This document shows positions 11,701 through 23,400 of a stretch of DNA of 64,000 nucleotides, piece by piece; the stretch's first letter is position 1, and each line of letters begins with the position of its first letter. The position numbers and the translations under genes were made by a program. The stretch lies in assembly GCA_934045905.1 (NCBI GenBank), contig OW203763.1:16126948-16190947 (forward strand). The letters run 5' to 3'. Source of the DNA: Leuctra nigra. Taxonomy: Eukaryota; Arthropoda; Insecta; Plecoptera; Leuctridae. A model generated the notes under the pieces. It was not told the origin of the DNA and made no database searches. It saw only the letters and a program-made list of their open reading frames with translations.

Positions 11701-13190
11701 GATATTTTATTTTATTTTATTGTCTGTTTGCAGCAAATGCAAATTGCAAAACACAGAATACCAAAATCAAATTAAAGAAAATTACGTAACATATTTAACA
11801 GTATGAAAGAAATTTTACAATAAAATTACAATTAATAACGTGAATGCTTTACTTTAATGAATAAAGCAAATATGTTATGCTTTCCTCTCGAATTGTTTCA
11901 CTAGAAATCCCTTTCTAGAAAGAGATTACTTTCTAGAGATTCCTTTTTATAGAAAAAGGAATCTTTTTTTGTATAAATCCTTATACCACAAGGTTGTATT
12001 CTGTTTTCTTTCGTAACATATTCTAAGGCATTTTTAAAATTGTGAACACTTATTCTTGTAATATTTACAAAAACAAGTATTTCGTGGTGAACACTTGGTG
12101 AACAATATCCAAAAAATTGTTGTGTGATTATTATTTGTTTCATTAATAATTCATTATAACAATGAAATGAAGTCTTAAAATTAGATCAACTCTATACATG
12201 ATTGCATTATTTTTTATTTTTAACTTTTAAAAAGTACTAAAGTAGAAACCAGTACCAACTTATAGGTAGATTAGTTGAAGTACCTCGTATGTGTTGATAG
12301 GCTCTGGGTTGATTTGATGCTGATCAAGAAACTTTTCCATTAGCATGTGACTGAATCCAGAGAGGAAACGTATTATGAATGTTGAACACGATCTAGATTC
12401 TTCCTAGATACAATAAACAGTGTTGTTACCTTTATGGATTTGTAGAGGGGGTGGAGGGGAGGAAATATCCCTCCTCTATATTAATCGGCAATTTTCTCTG
12501 AAATAATGACGCCAGGAGAGCATAGAGTTCTTATATCAAGTATTTTGAAGCAAGAGATGTTGAAGATTTACTTTGGATCAAAACATGAGCATCCTTGGCC
12601 ATCCAATGTCGCTATTTGAATTATATTAAAAATTGTCACATTCTCCACACTCCCTCCCGCCCCTCAACCAGTAAAACAAGTAGAGAAACAAGTCGTTCGC
12701 AAGGTTGTCAAGAAGAAAAGTAAGTCGTGTCTAAATAAATATAATGAAAGAACGTCCGCAATAGATGTTTGAGTTTTTCAAAGATTTCACAAGAATCCGA
12801 TTAATACCACTCGCTAAAAATCACAGCAGAAAGTTAGTCAACATTTTTTTTCAAAATTACGGCACCTATTCCCTTTATAAACCTCTAATATCTTTCAAAG
12901 AAATCTGCAAACAAATCACACGTGTTACACATTCGCTGATATGTACCAAAAGTAGTACAAAAAATAACATTTTCAGGAAAACTAAATAAAACAAATCAAA
13001 CTCTAGGTATCAATAACACAATTACAATTAAATTTATTTGAATTACACCTTGTTATAGTTAATATTATGTTAATAGACGCATTATCAATATTAATACAGT
13101 GATAAATTAAATATGATACTTTTCTACAATATTATTCACCGTAGCCATATGCTCGTAATGTTTTTAAATCAAAATTTAAAAAATACAAAA

Positions 13191-13226
<36 letters not shown>

Positions 13227-13670
13227 AATTATAATTACATAATAATGTTAAGAACTGTGCGGTCAGATAAATATATCTTTTTTGTCAAATATTTATTTTA
13301 TGTGACATATAACAGTTCGACATCAATCGAATACTTATTTAGTATACGTATACTTATTCTTTGTTATATAATTTACACATTGACTTCTTAATTTCGTCAT
13401 CTACACCATTTTCATGTAAATATTGTTTTCATTAATTTATAATTATCAAGAGTCAATGATTCATAGATCAACAATACATTATTAATTGAGGAAATCAGTG
13501 TTGATACGGACGGACAAGAGCTTGAGAAACTATCTTAGCCTTCCATAAAATGAACATAATTAGTAAGTTTGAAACAACTGGTTTCCAAACGTCCTGACCT
13601 TCGTCGCCTTCATCCAGCGTCAACCTACCTTGATTCTGCACCGTTGCAAGGTAGTATGGTGTAAGCTAAT
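8781..13670. other. Gene-poor stretch, no supported gene
   Basis: I found no multi-exon structure. There is an imperfect hairpin of TTTCTAGA motifs at 11905-11970, an (ATT)n tract at 13190-13225, and two open stretches discussed as observations (about 10310-10425 and an isolated exon-like segment at 12672-12719). Confidence 0.5.
13190..13225. repeat. (ATT)n microsatellite
   Basis: Trinucleotide run ttattattatt upstream of the glycine-rich gene. Confidence 0.9.
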
Positions 13671-13671
13671 A

Positions 13672-13705
13672 AATTATAGAGTTAGGTACTCAGAAACTTC
13701 AGTGT
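13672..13705 (+). promoter_or_regulatory. Candidate core promoter of the glycine-rich gene
   Basis: A TATA-like AATTATAGA at 13672-13680 lies about 27 bp before TTCAGTGTC at 13698-13706, which contains the arthropod initiator TCAGT with its A at 13701. The start codon follows at 13797, leaving a 5' UTR of about 96 nt without an intron. Confidence 0.4.
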
Positions 13706-13796
13706 CTCGTCGTCTCCCATCGAAGAAGGATCATTAGAGAGTTTAGACAAATCATTGTCCGATTAACAATAAGGTGAAAGCAAAGAATAATTGAAA

Positions 13797-16700
13797 ATGG
13801 CATATCAGAAGAAGCTAGTTTACTTTGTTGCAGCTTTTTGTTTAATTGGAATTAATGTATTTGGTGCTCCGAATCCGAAAACTGTTGTTGTCGCTGGTGA
13901 AAATGAAGTTAATCTAGGATCATCAGCGGTAAGATTTCATCATATGTAATTATTATCAAAATAATATTAATAACTAATTAATAATAATACTAATAATAAT
14001 ATTAATTAATATTAATATTAATTATTAATAATATTAACTATCCGTACCGATGCATATAGGTACACTTGGCCAAACAAAACTTGAAAGTTCAATAAATCTG
14101 ATAGGCTGATAAATGTAAGATCGCACCATCAGAAGTCATTCTAAGCGATCTCATTGTCTCACTCTAGTAGGTGACTTCACATTTCAATGATAATAACAAG
14201 CTTTGATTGGTTATGGGACATGACCAGTAGTCATTCAAATTTGGTCAACGTTCAAGTTTTGTTTGGCCGAGTGTACCTACACGTGATTTATGGTGTTTGA
14301 ATCAAGACTACCTATACCGGTTTGACAAAAGACAGATAGAAACCAACCAATTAGAGAGATGAAAATTGGATTATTCAACAGATAAAACTTATATTGAGTT
14401 CTTGAAGCCGGCTTGAGTAGATTACACTTTTTCTGTGAAAAGTTCTCAGAAAGATTACGAATGAACTCATAATTTGTTCCTTTTGTAAGTAGACATGGGT
14501 ATAATTGTTTGTATAAAAAGAATGTCATGCTCACTGCAGTACGACATGGAACACACAAATCATTATAATTATGCATACTTTACTCAGGAAGTAATGAATT
14601 ACATTCAACATATTATTAAACGCTACATAATTATTGAAACGCATGGATATAGACAAGGACACTTAATGGATTTAAAATTATATGAAGTTGAATCATGTAG
14701 TATTTTCTAAATTTAAATGCGTTGGCATAAGGCCGATTGGACAGAACAAATAAGAGAGCCTAGCTTATATGCAATATAATAACATACACGTTTTAAAAAG
14801 ATCTAATAGTAATGAAAACAGTTGAGCTTAGCCTTTTAATCTGAAAGATGTCAATGCGCGTGTAGACGACGAATATTGTGAACTTTTATTCCAATGCAAT
14901 CATTAATGTTTTACATCTATACTTTCACAAAAAAAACGTCACAATAACAATTTGCCGCTTCATTGTGTTAAGGTGAATATACTATTGAATATATTTGCAA
15001 TTAGTATTGATTATGATTATGAACAGTGTAACGACAACGGAGCCTGGAAGAAGCAAGGAAAGTCGTCACTATAGGAAGCGGCAGAAAATAATGAGTTATT
15101 AATTTGTGGTTGAAAATTGTTTATACCAATCATATGAAATCTTTGGGTTGGATTAAACTGTGATTTGCATAATAACGGAAAAGGACTTCCGTAGAATTAT
15201 GTCACTCAGACATAATGGTACAGCAAACACATTTTGAAAGAGAGTTTTAAAAAAACTTATTGCAACGTGCCAGTGTTAATTTTTTACAATGTGAAATGAA
15301 AATATTGGCACAACAAACCCACTCTTTAAATGAGGAACTACGATTTAACATCCTTGTAGACCAATGTAGTGAAGAGACAAAGACCAAACTAAAGACCAAT
15401 TTACAATGCATAGCCAACTAGGATGGTGATTGTGTATTTACAATTTTCAACTACCGACCTACGTGGTTTGATTTAATTATATTACCACAGTTGTTAGATC
15501 ATGACTTTTGCTACTAATCGGTTATTATTGATAATAGATTCTTTTACACAAGCATTGAATCTCAGAAATAAGTGATGAAATGTGTGGAATCTATTGTTGC
15601 AGAATGCTGAAGCAGGAGCTGGTGCTGCGGCCGTGACAAACGCCCCTCCACCTCCTCCTCAGTCGCCGGGACATGGCCTGAGGAAACCAGGACCAAATCT
15701 CTACAATGACATCTTCAATGTATGTTCAACTAAAACAAATTTAATGAAAAGTTATGAAACGCCATTACATACATTCTTAAAATACTAATTTATTTTTAAA
15801 ATGATAGAAAGTGTATATTAAGAAATATTTCTACTTAAATATGGTTATAGGCAACGAAGTTTATAATTATATAAACATAGTTGATATTATTTCATTTCGG
15901 ACAGTCATTGAATGTTTCAGTTGTACGTATTATCCCTAGGCTTTCGACAAAGCAAAGAATGAAATGAAATATTAAAAATGATGTTCTCAATCTCAGGTTA
16001 TGAAAGAAATTCTCGTGCGCTGGAACCGGCTGGAACCAATAAGCACATACTATTTAGAGTATGTGCAAAAAGACAGAAAAAGCAATAACAAAATGCCCTA
16101 CAGCAAAGTGTGGTTCATTGGCAAATGATGGCGCATCATAGTCCTTTTGCCAAGTCATTCACACTTAATTTTTTTCTATTTTGTTTTTCTAGACCTCTGA
16201 CGCCTTGCAAAAACTTCATACTTCATAGAATTGAATAAGTATATTGAGTATATTATACACGAACAGAAGTTTGATGAGATTCGCAACGATACAAAGGAGT
16301 TGTGAAATAAAAATAAAATATATTACATTCATTTGCAGTGTAACTGATTGCATTTTAATCTTCATCTATGCTTACGGAGTATAAAGGCATTTTAAATTTC
16401 TGCATGTAAAAGTTAAGCAATACTGAGAATACATTTAATTTGCCTCTTCAATCATTTCGAGAATTAGGATAAGCTGTGGCTTAAATTGGTCTAAGAAACA
16501 TTTTGTCACCACAAAATATTTTAGTTGTATGGGTACTTATATATTTTTTTTAGAGATATAGGTAATAAACATTTCTTACAGGTATACCTACATTGTATAT
16601 TACCAAGAAAATATATTGTGGTGAAAATGTGTCGTACATAATTACGTAACTATTGTGTTTTTACGCTGATTGATTGCAATTCATTAAAATGTTTGAAATT

Positions 16701-19136
16701 GATTTGAAATATTGGAATGTTGTTTCAGATTCCAACGTCAATACTCGGTGCTGTGAGTCGGCTTCTTTCAAACGGAGGCAAGTACATTACATAATTGTTA
16801 TTATTAAGATGTTTAACTTTAATTGATGATAATTACAACAACAATGTGTTATTTATTCTCATTTTTTACATTTTTCAAACGTAAATAATCACTTTCGAAT
16901 CTAACGATGACCAATTTATTTGCAGGATTTGTACGATAATTTTGCTACATCCTTGTTAATACATCATATAAAATTATTTTAGAAAGTTGATGAATGTTTT
17001 CCCCCTTATAATGAAACGTAAACAAAAAAATATTGTCATAATTGATCAATTTAGCTGTATCATTCATGTAAATATATTGTGCATATATAATTCAATGTTG
17101 CCTTTGACAGACTCAAGAGTTGTGACATTATGAAGAGAGACAAAGGTTCGAAACCTGGGACCTCATATAATTATGTTCTTATTATGTTCTTCAACATTAT
17201 GTTGAGAACTAAGAGGTCTCGGAATGATACCGAGCTCAACTTATATGATTTTATGATGTGAATGCACATGACAGGAAATGCATGGTTACATTCAATTACT
17301 GTTCACTTCTATTCTTCCTACAGGCGCAACGTCACTTCCTTGTTCCCGACCAAACCAAACAAATCATCCTTCTATATTCAATATCCACACATGACAGCAC
17401 AATACGTCATCAATCTGAATGAAAATTAAAATACGATCAGCAATGTTTTCAAATAACTAGAGATAGATTTGTACGTTCAAATGTAATAATGTAATACCCA
17501 AGTGTTATACGTCTTCCATATATTTCAATTTGACATTTCTCCTTGAATAGATAACCAACATGTTAGATAGAAATAGATAGATATACATAGCACATAGAAA
17601 TAGAATTCGTTCACAGTGAATTCGATAAAAATTTGGAGAAGGACAACTTAATCTTGGAGAGAGTTTTGGTAGAATAACCTTGTCCTCAACCCTAGATATA
17701 TCCCATCCATTGCAATACGAATTCACTACACTTTATCTCGTCGTGTAACGTAGAAAAAATTAGTTTCGTAAGAAATACGAATCCAATTCAATAATTTGTT
17801 ATTTTATCTTACCAAAACTAAATAAACAAAATTTTCTACAGGTACCTACCTAAAATAATGATACAAATTTCCTTTTACGCATTGATTTCATAATGGGATG
17901 AAACACAGGGTGTAACGAGTCTATGTGATGTGTCCGTCAGGAAGCGCCGTCGGGAACGCGTTTGCGTCTGTCGGCAGCGGAAGTGGCGGGGTCCACGTCG
18001 GAGGACAGAAGCAGCCCGGCATTGGGGCGTCGGTGTCCATCGGTGGAGGCGACGGCGGTCTGGGAACACGACTGGGAGGCGGAGGTGATGGAGGTATCGG
18101 CGCAGAAGCTGGAGTCAGCAACTTCGGTGCTGGGGCGTCGGCTGGTATCGGAGGCATTGGAGCGTCGGCCGGCGTCGGCACCGGAGGCGTCGGAGCGGGA
18201 TTCGGAGGACGACCAACGGGAGGAGCAGCGCAAGGATTCTTCAACGATATCTTCAACGTGAGATATTATTATAAATATACATTGAATAAGTATGCCTTGT
18301 TCTCTCGGGAATAAGTTCGTGCCACTGTCTTAGGATCGTTTTACGCAAAACGTAGGATGTTTTGGAGTTACCGACAGTTCATCACTTCAGTAGTCATTCC
18401 CTGACTCACAAGTCATTAAGAACACCACATTTTCATGGAATTTAGTATTATAATAATGGACAATTAACTTTCAATAGGTATAAGAATAATGTTTGGTATT
18501 TTCCAGATAAATATGATGCATGTGAATGGGATGATGCCATATTATTGTGATGCAGTTGCTACATATTGATACCTTGTGACATCCAGTATTATTAATTCAT
18601 TGATTCATTATGAACTTCATTCATTTACAAAGAAATCGCTCCAGGGTAATCGTTGGAGTTAGTCACTGAGCATATTACATAACCAGTGGCAACACGTATT
18701 TGAAGATTGACTTTGAAAGCGTTAACAAAGATGAAAAGATGACAAATGTTTACACAATTTTTAAATAGTAGTTCAGACAGGGCTCTTTTACAGCGAAATT
18801 TTCAGTGACTAACTTTTTGGTACATATTTCCTACACTTCGTAACGTAATGCGCATGTTCTATGGTAACCATATCTACACTCTAAAAATAAACGAAACCGT
18901 GAAAAGACCGTTCAACGAGGAATATATAAGCAAGACATTAATACTTCCCCTGGTGCATTTGTGACGTCGTAAATTCCAGAAATTATTGTAGAAATATCAT
19001 TTAATCTTATTACACGTGTGAAAATGTGAACAAAATGCAGCACACCTGAGAAAGCTGATATTTTCAGATCCCGATCACTGCTCTGAACGCTGTGAACCAG
19101 CTGCTGAACAACAACCAAAAGGCCTCATCAGGATAG
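13797..19136 (+). CDS. Secreted glycine-rich protein with duplicated exon pair
   Basis: Five exons join in phase: 13797-13928, 15603-15719, 16729-16777, 17941-18257 and 19068-19136 (stop TAG), giving 227 aa. Exon 1 encodes a clear signal peptide (KLVYFVAAFCLIGINVFG, cleavage likely before APNP). Exon 2 is Ala/Pro-rich and ends NDIFN; exon 3 starts IPTSILGAVSRLL. Exon 4 is strongly Gly/Ala-rich (GIGA, GVGA and GGDGG motifs) and ends FFNDIFN; exon 5 starts IPITALNAVNQLL and ends in NNNQKASSG. The NDIFN|IP junction therefore occurs twice, suggesting duplication of an exon pair. Intron 3 has a GC donor (GAG|GCAAGT), the only choice that keeps exon 4 in frame. An AATAAA lies 100 nt after the stop. 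No family is recognised. A cuticular, silk-like or salivary role is possible by composition only. Confidence 0.75.
14059..14277. mobile_element. 219-bp MITE with TA target site in intron 1
   Basis: Termini GGTACACTTGGCCAAACAAA (left) and its imperfect complement on the right (TTTGTTTGGCCGAGTGTACC) form an inverted repeat of about 27 bp. TA flanks both ends, as in Tc1/mariner-type MITEs. It resembles the 57577-57793 element in termini and length. Confidence 0.85.
14841..14925. repeat. Dispersed repeat, copy 1
   Basis: The segment CTGAAAGAT ... AATGCGCGTGTAGACGACGA ... TTTTATTC(C)AATGCAATCATT closely matches 41780-41860 in the same orientation. It lies in intron 1 of the glycine-rich gene. Family unknown. 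Confidence 0.75.
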
Positions 19137-19236
19137 AAGTCCAAAAGAGACGAGAAGAAGGGAATCACTATTTAAAGTTTTTGTATGAATTATTTCCAAT
19201 GCATTAGATGGCATTTTAAGTTTATTTTAAATCTAT

Positions 19237-19242
19237 AATAAA
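19237..19242 (+). terminator. Polyadenylation signal AATAAA of the glycine-rich gene
   Basis: A canonical AATAAA 100 nt downstream of the TAG of the glycine-rich gene. Confidence 0.6.
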
Positions 19243-19259
19243 ATTGCTAAGTATAAATA

Positions 19260-20190
19260 ATCAATGTCAAGGATTTGTATAAAATTATATACTCTACTAG
19301 TATCTATTTACCTACAGGAGCCGGTTCCCTGCAATGACCTCAAGATAACTTATATTTATTTAAATTAAAAATAGAAAATGTGGAATCAGGCTATCATAAA
19401 CACGATTTGACCTCCGGTAACGAAAGTATAAAAAGGAATCATATATGTGAGACTATGCATAAAATTAGAATTCTGTGTATTTGTTTGTTGACATTTATGT
19501 TGAAATAAATTATTAATTCTAATCGTTATTTCAGTCACATTATTAGTTCAAGATTGCGTAAAAACTAAAATCGACCGCAAATGTGGGTCATCTAAAATTA
19601 ACTACAGATTATTAGATTATTGTTTCAAAATGTGTGATTTCATAATATTTCCACCTTGAAATGATGGAAGTAACTTCACCTTGCCCATCATCTCAGTTTA
19701 ATAAAATAATTACGTCAATTAAATCAATTAGTGTAAAATGAAATTGAGCATATTTCAAAAGCAGTTAAGCATGTTTTATAACATACATAATGTTGAAAAT
19801 TGGTACTGAATAAATACCTAATGCAATATTCTAATGGATCAAAATGACAAAACTCTTGATATTATTCTTCTAGTGCCAAAGAAAGAGGCACAACAACTCA
19901 TTTCCCTTATTCTCCAATTCACGTTTTCAAAATTACTTTTTCATCTTTAAAAAAAATATATATTTAAAACTATTAATGTGTTAATATTTTTAATGAGGAA
20001 GCATATAAAATCAATTTTAAGTAGTATTTAAAAGTATCTCTGATTTCCTCTAGGACTATTGGGGAAGTGCTTGGAGATTGAGGCACTTGTTTAATTTTTG
20101 TTATTGTATAGTGGGTAAATAAGGTTTATTTTGGGTTGGCACACTAGGAAGTGGTTGAAACTAAATCACATACTTAATTTTGAAATGTTG
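19260..20190. other. Intergenic region between convergent genes
   Basis: AT-rich sequence between the poly(A) sites of the glycine-rich gene (+) and CYP4G (-). No gene or clear repeat seen. Confidence 0.5.
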
Positions 20191-20197
20191 GTATTTC

Positions 20198-20203
20198 TTT
20201 ATT
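20198..20203 (-). terminator. Candidate polyadenylation signal of CYP4G
   Basis: AATAAA on the minus strand about 285 nt beyond the CYP4G stop codon. Confidence 0.5.
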
Positions 20204-20488
20204 AAAATTAATGCGAACTAATTCTTCTAATAAAACTAAACTAACTAATAAAATTCACACAAAAATATCATCAATATGTCAAAGATATCTCAATACAACA
20301 TACATAAGTATCAAGGTATTTACTTAAATTAATACTATACACTTGTACACCCAAAAGATTATTTCATGCCCCGAATTAGTTTGGAATGGATAATCCACAG
20401 GTATACAAAAAAAATATGAAAATCTAATTAAGCCATTACAAAGTAGTTAATTATTTCATGGTTACGTCGCTGTTTTCTTGTTCGAGGG

Positions 20489-23400
20489 TTAGGGGGCGAG
20501 GGCAGAAGGTCTCTTGCGCTCCTCCATGCGGACGTTGAAGCCCTCAGCTCGCTTCAGAATGATGTCGGCCTGAAGTCTGAAGTCCTTCTCGCCCAAGTCG
20601 GAGTACACACGGAAGTTACGCATGATCGTCGCAAGGATGATCTTCAGCTTCAACATGGCGTATTTGCGACCTGAAAACATACAATGAGATGAGATCTCAC
20701 CATCAGCCCTTTTCAGGGCCAACATCAAACAGAGCATCACCAACGATATTACAATGATATAACACCTCCGAATATAAATATCCGCCCACAAGATAGCATG
20801 AGAAAACGCGTAATATTTGTGTCCGTGGGTGTACAATAGTGTTTAATGATGAGATGATGATTAGGAACGAATTAACTGCATTCGGCAATAAGTACTATCA
20901 GGGATTCGAACGCCGGTCTTTGTTTAGTGACATATACGCTTTAGGACAAACTGAGTCGTGCTTATGCTACTTTAAATTATAAATAGTAAATATACTTTCT
21001 TTGTAGTAACGAATGCTAACATTGGTTGTTACTTCACAACTGTTACTTCACAATGTTAATATTTTATTTCCTTAATATATATATATATATTCAATTCAAT
21101 TCAATTCATTGCATGGTTTTATATGCACCTCAGGATAAACTACCACCTTGTCTCTTATTCTTATAATTCCTATGAATACGGCAGTAGCAAACCATCCTAG
21201 AACTAGACAACCCGCTGAACTTGGAATTTAATATGTGTCCTCACATAACAATAACATATCATTTACTGTATTACCCAAGCCATCATTATTCAATCTACCC
21301 ACTTGAATATTTAATATGCTAGATTTATGACTCAAAATTCAACGCTTCTACCTTTTTCTACCTTCAAATAGGTCATTCTATTAAGATTGAAGCATAAACG
21401 TATTAGTACGCCTATTTGTACGTATTTGTAGCCTTTGGGCTACAAACGCTAGGCTTAGACGAGGCTAATAGGCTACTAATAGTCTGTAGTAGTCGTTCTG
21501 TCTGTTGTATTTTAAGTTGTATGCTAAGTTGCTCTGTAATGTTCTATACGAATTGTAATAACTAATAAGTTATTATTTATATTCATTACGTTATTGTAAG
21601 ATCTTGTGTTTGATCTAAACCAGGAGTCGGCAACCTGCGGCTTCGGAGCCGCATGCGGCTCCTTGGTGGTTTAGGTTTTTGAATGGCTCTTTATAATTTA
21701 AATAAAGATCTGGAATCGAAAATTATGAAAATCCGGAAAAAACGCCCTGCTGGGCATCAGTTGGAAGGTTATTTGATTAAATTTGTTCATTTTAAAGTCC
21801 CAGTTTCAAATTGTTGAAATTATTTTAAAAAACGCCCTGCGGGGCAACAACTGAGGGGGGGGGGGCTTCGTCAAAATGCCATAATATACTAGTAATTCAA
21901 TTTATTATTTTCGGTGTATTATATTTCATTGCCTCTACTGCGGCTCCCATAATTTTCTAATTTATTAATTTTTTAGAAATTGGATCCTTCACCAAAACAG
22001 TTTGCCAACCCCTGATCTAAACAGCGTGCTACGTACCGACGCAGCTGCGAGGGCCAGCACTGAAGGGAACGAAGGCGTAGTAGTGGCGATCTTGGGTCTT
22101 CTCGGGCAGGAAGTTGTCTGGATCGAACACCTCAGGGTTGGGATAGATGAACGACTGACGGTGCAACTTGAAGGTTCCAATCACAACTGTTGTTCCAACG
22201 GGAAGAATGTAGTTTCCGGACGCTGAAAGAAGAACAAGCAATCTCTAACAATCTAGTTCCTTGGTAAAAAAATGTCCTAAAACATTTCTCCGTTTGGCAA
22301 AATCGTCGATTTGAAATCAATGCGAACTACGAATTATATTGTCCCGTGACTTACCTGAAATGCTGTCTAAAATTTCCATGCACAAGAAAGTATATTTTTA
22401 TTTTAGTTTAGTTTATTTTAGACGAATGAATTATTATGATGATGATAGGGAGCCGGAGATGACGTAGGTAAAGATGGATGGTGGGAAGGAGACGGTCGTG
22501 GCCCACTAGGTGTGAGCCTTCCCAGCAATTACCTCTCGACTGAGGAAACACACGGAAATAACAGTCATGAATGATGACTCAGGGAATCGAACTCGGAACG
22601 TCCGGAATGCAAGTCCTGATAGTTACTCAGACATTTTGGTGTTCAGCACGAAGTAAATTCTTCAATTATCTTCTCTCTCAGTAGAAAGAGTGTGAACTGA
22701 ATAGATACCTAGTTGGAGCTCCTTGTTGATCTGTCGAGCAATGATCGGCACTGGTGGGTACATTCGCAGCGTCTCCAGGATGGTTCTTTCCAAGTACTTC
22801 ATCTCAAGGGTGTCTTGGAAGGTGACAGGTCTGTCGGAATCGCCAAAGATCGACTCTAATTCCTCGACCACTTTCTGTTGAATGTCTTGATGAATTCCCA
22901 TCATGGACAAGAAGAAGCTGCTGCCAGCCGCAGTTGTGTCATGGCCCTAAACAAGCACAGAGATATTTATTAAATGGTTATTTAGTAATGCTCGTGGGAA
23001 AATAATGGATGATGAGACATGATCTCCTAATGACGCTCATTGTTTTAAAGATAGCATCATGTCTATGAGATGACTAGAGTCAGCACCGAGATGGGTACGT
23101 GCCACTGCCAACACTTCTTTCTCAAGGATCAGCTAAGGATAATCGCTGATCCGAGCTTCAACCTGCGAGCTCTGAAGTGATAAGGACGCTTGCAGTATTT
23201 CAGACATTTCAATCTTTTAACTCTTCCGTGTCTGTACATTTATAACGGCATTAATTTTGTTATAAATCACAACTCTGAACCATTCCTATTTAAAAGACAC
23301 AAATACAAAAGTGCAAATTTCTCCAGTTTTTCTCATGGACCGATCCGAGCCGATCTTCTCGGAATATCTAAACGTTTTAATTCAAAACAGTATCAGGTTA

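Noticed and set aside
15023..15074. Small peptide with EQCNDNGAWKKQ, like a chitin-binding fragment
   Set aside because: Too short, one cysteine, no splice sites in phase with the surrounding gene.
17937..18261. Alternative frames over the Gly-rich exon
   Set aside because: High GC removes stops in all frames. Only the Gly/Ala frame joins the neighbouring exons in phase and repeats the NDIFN motif.
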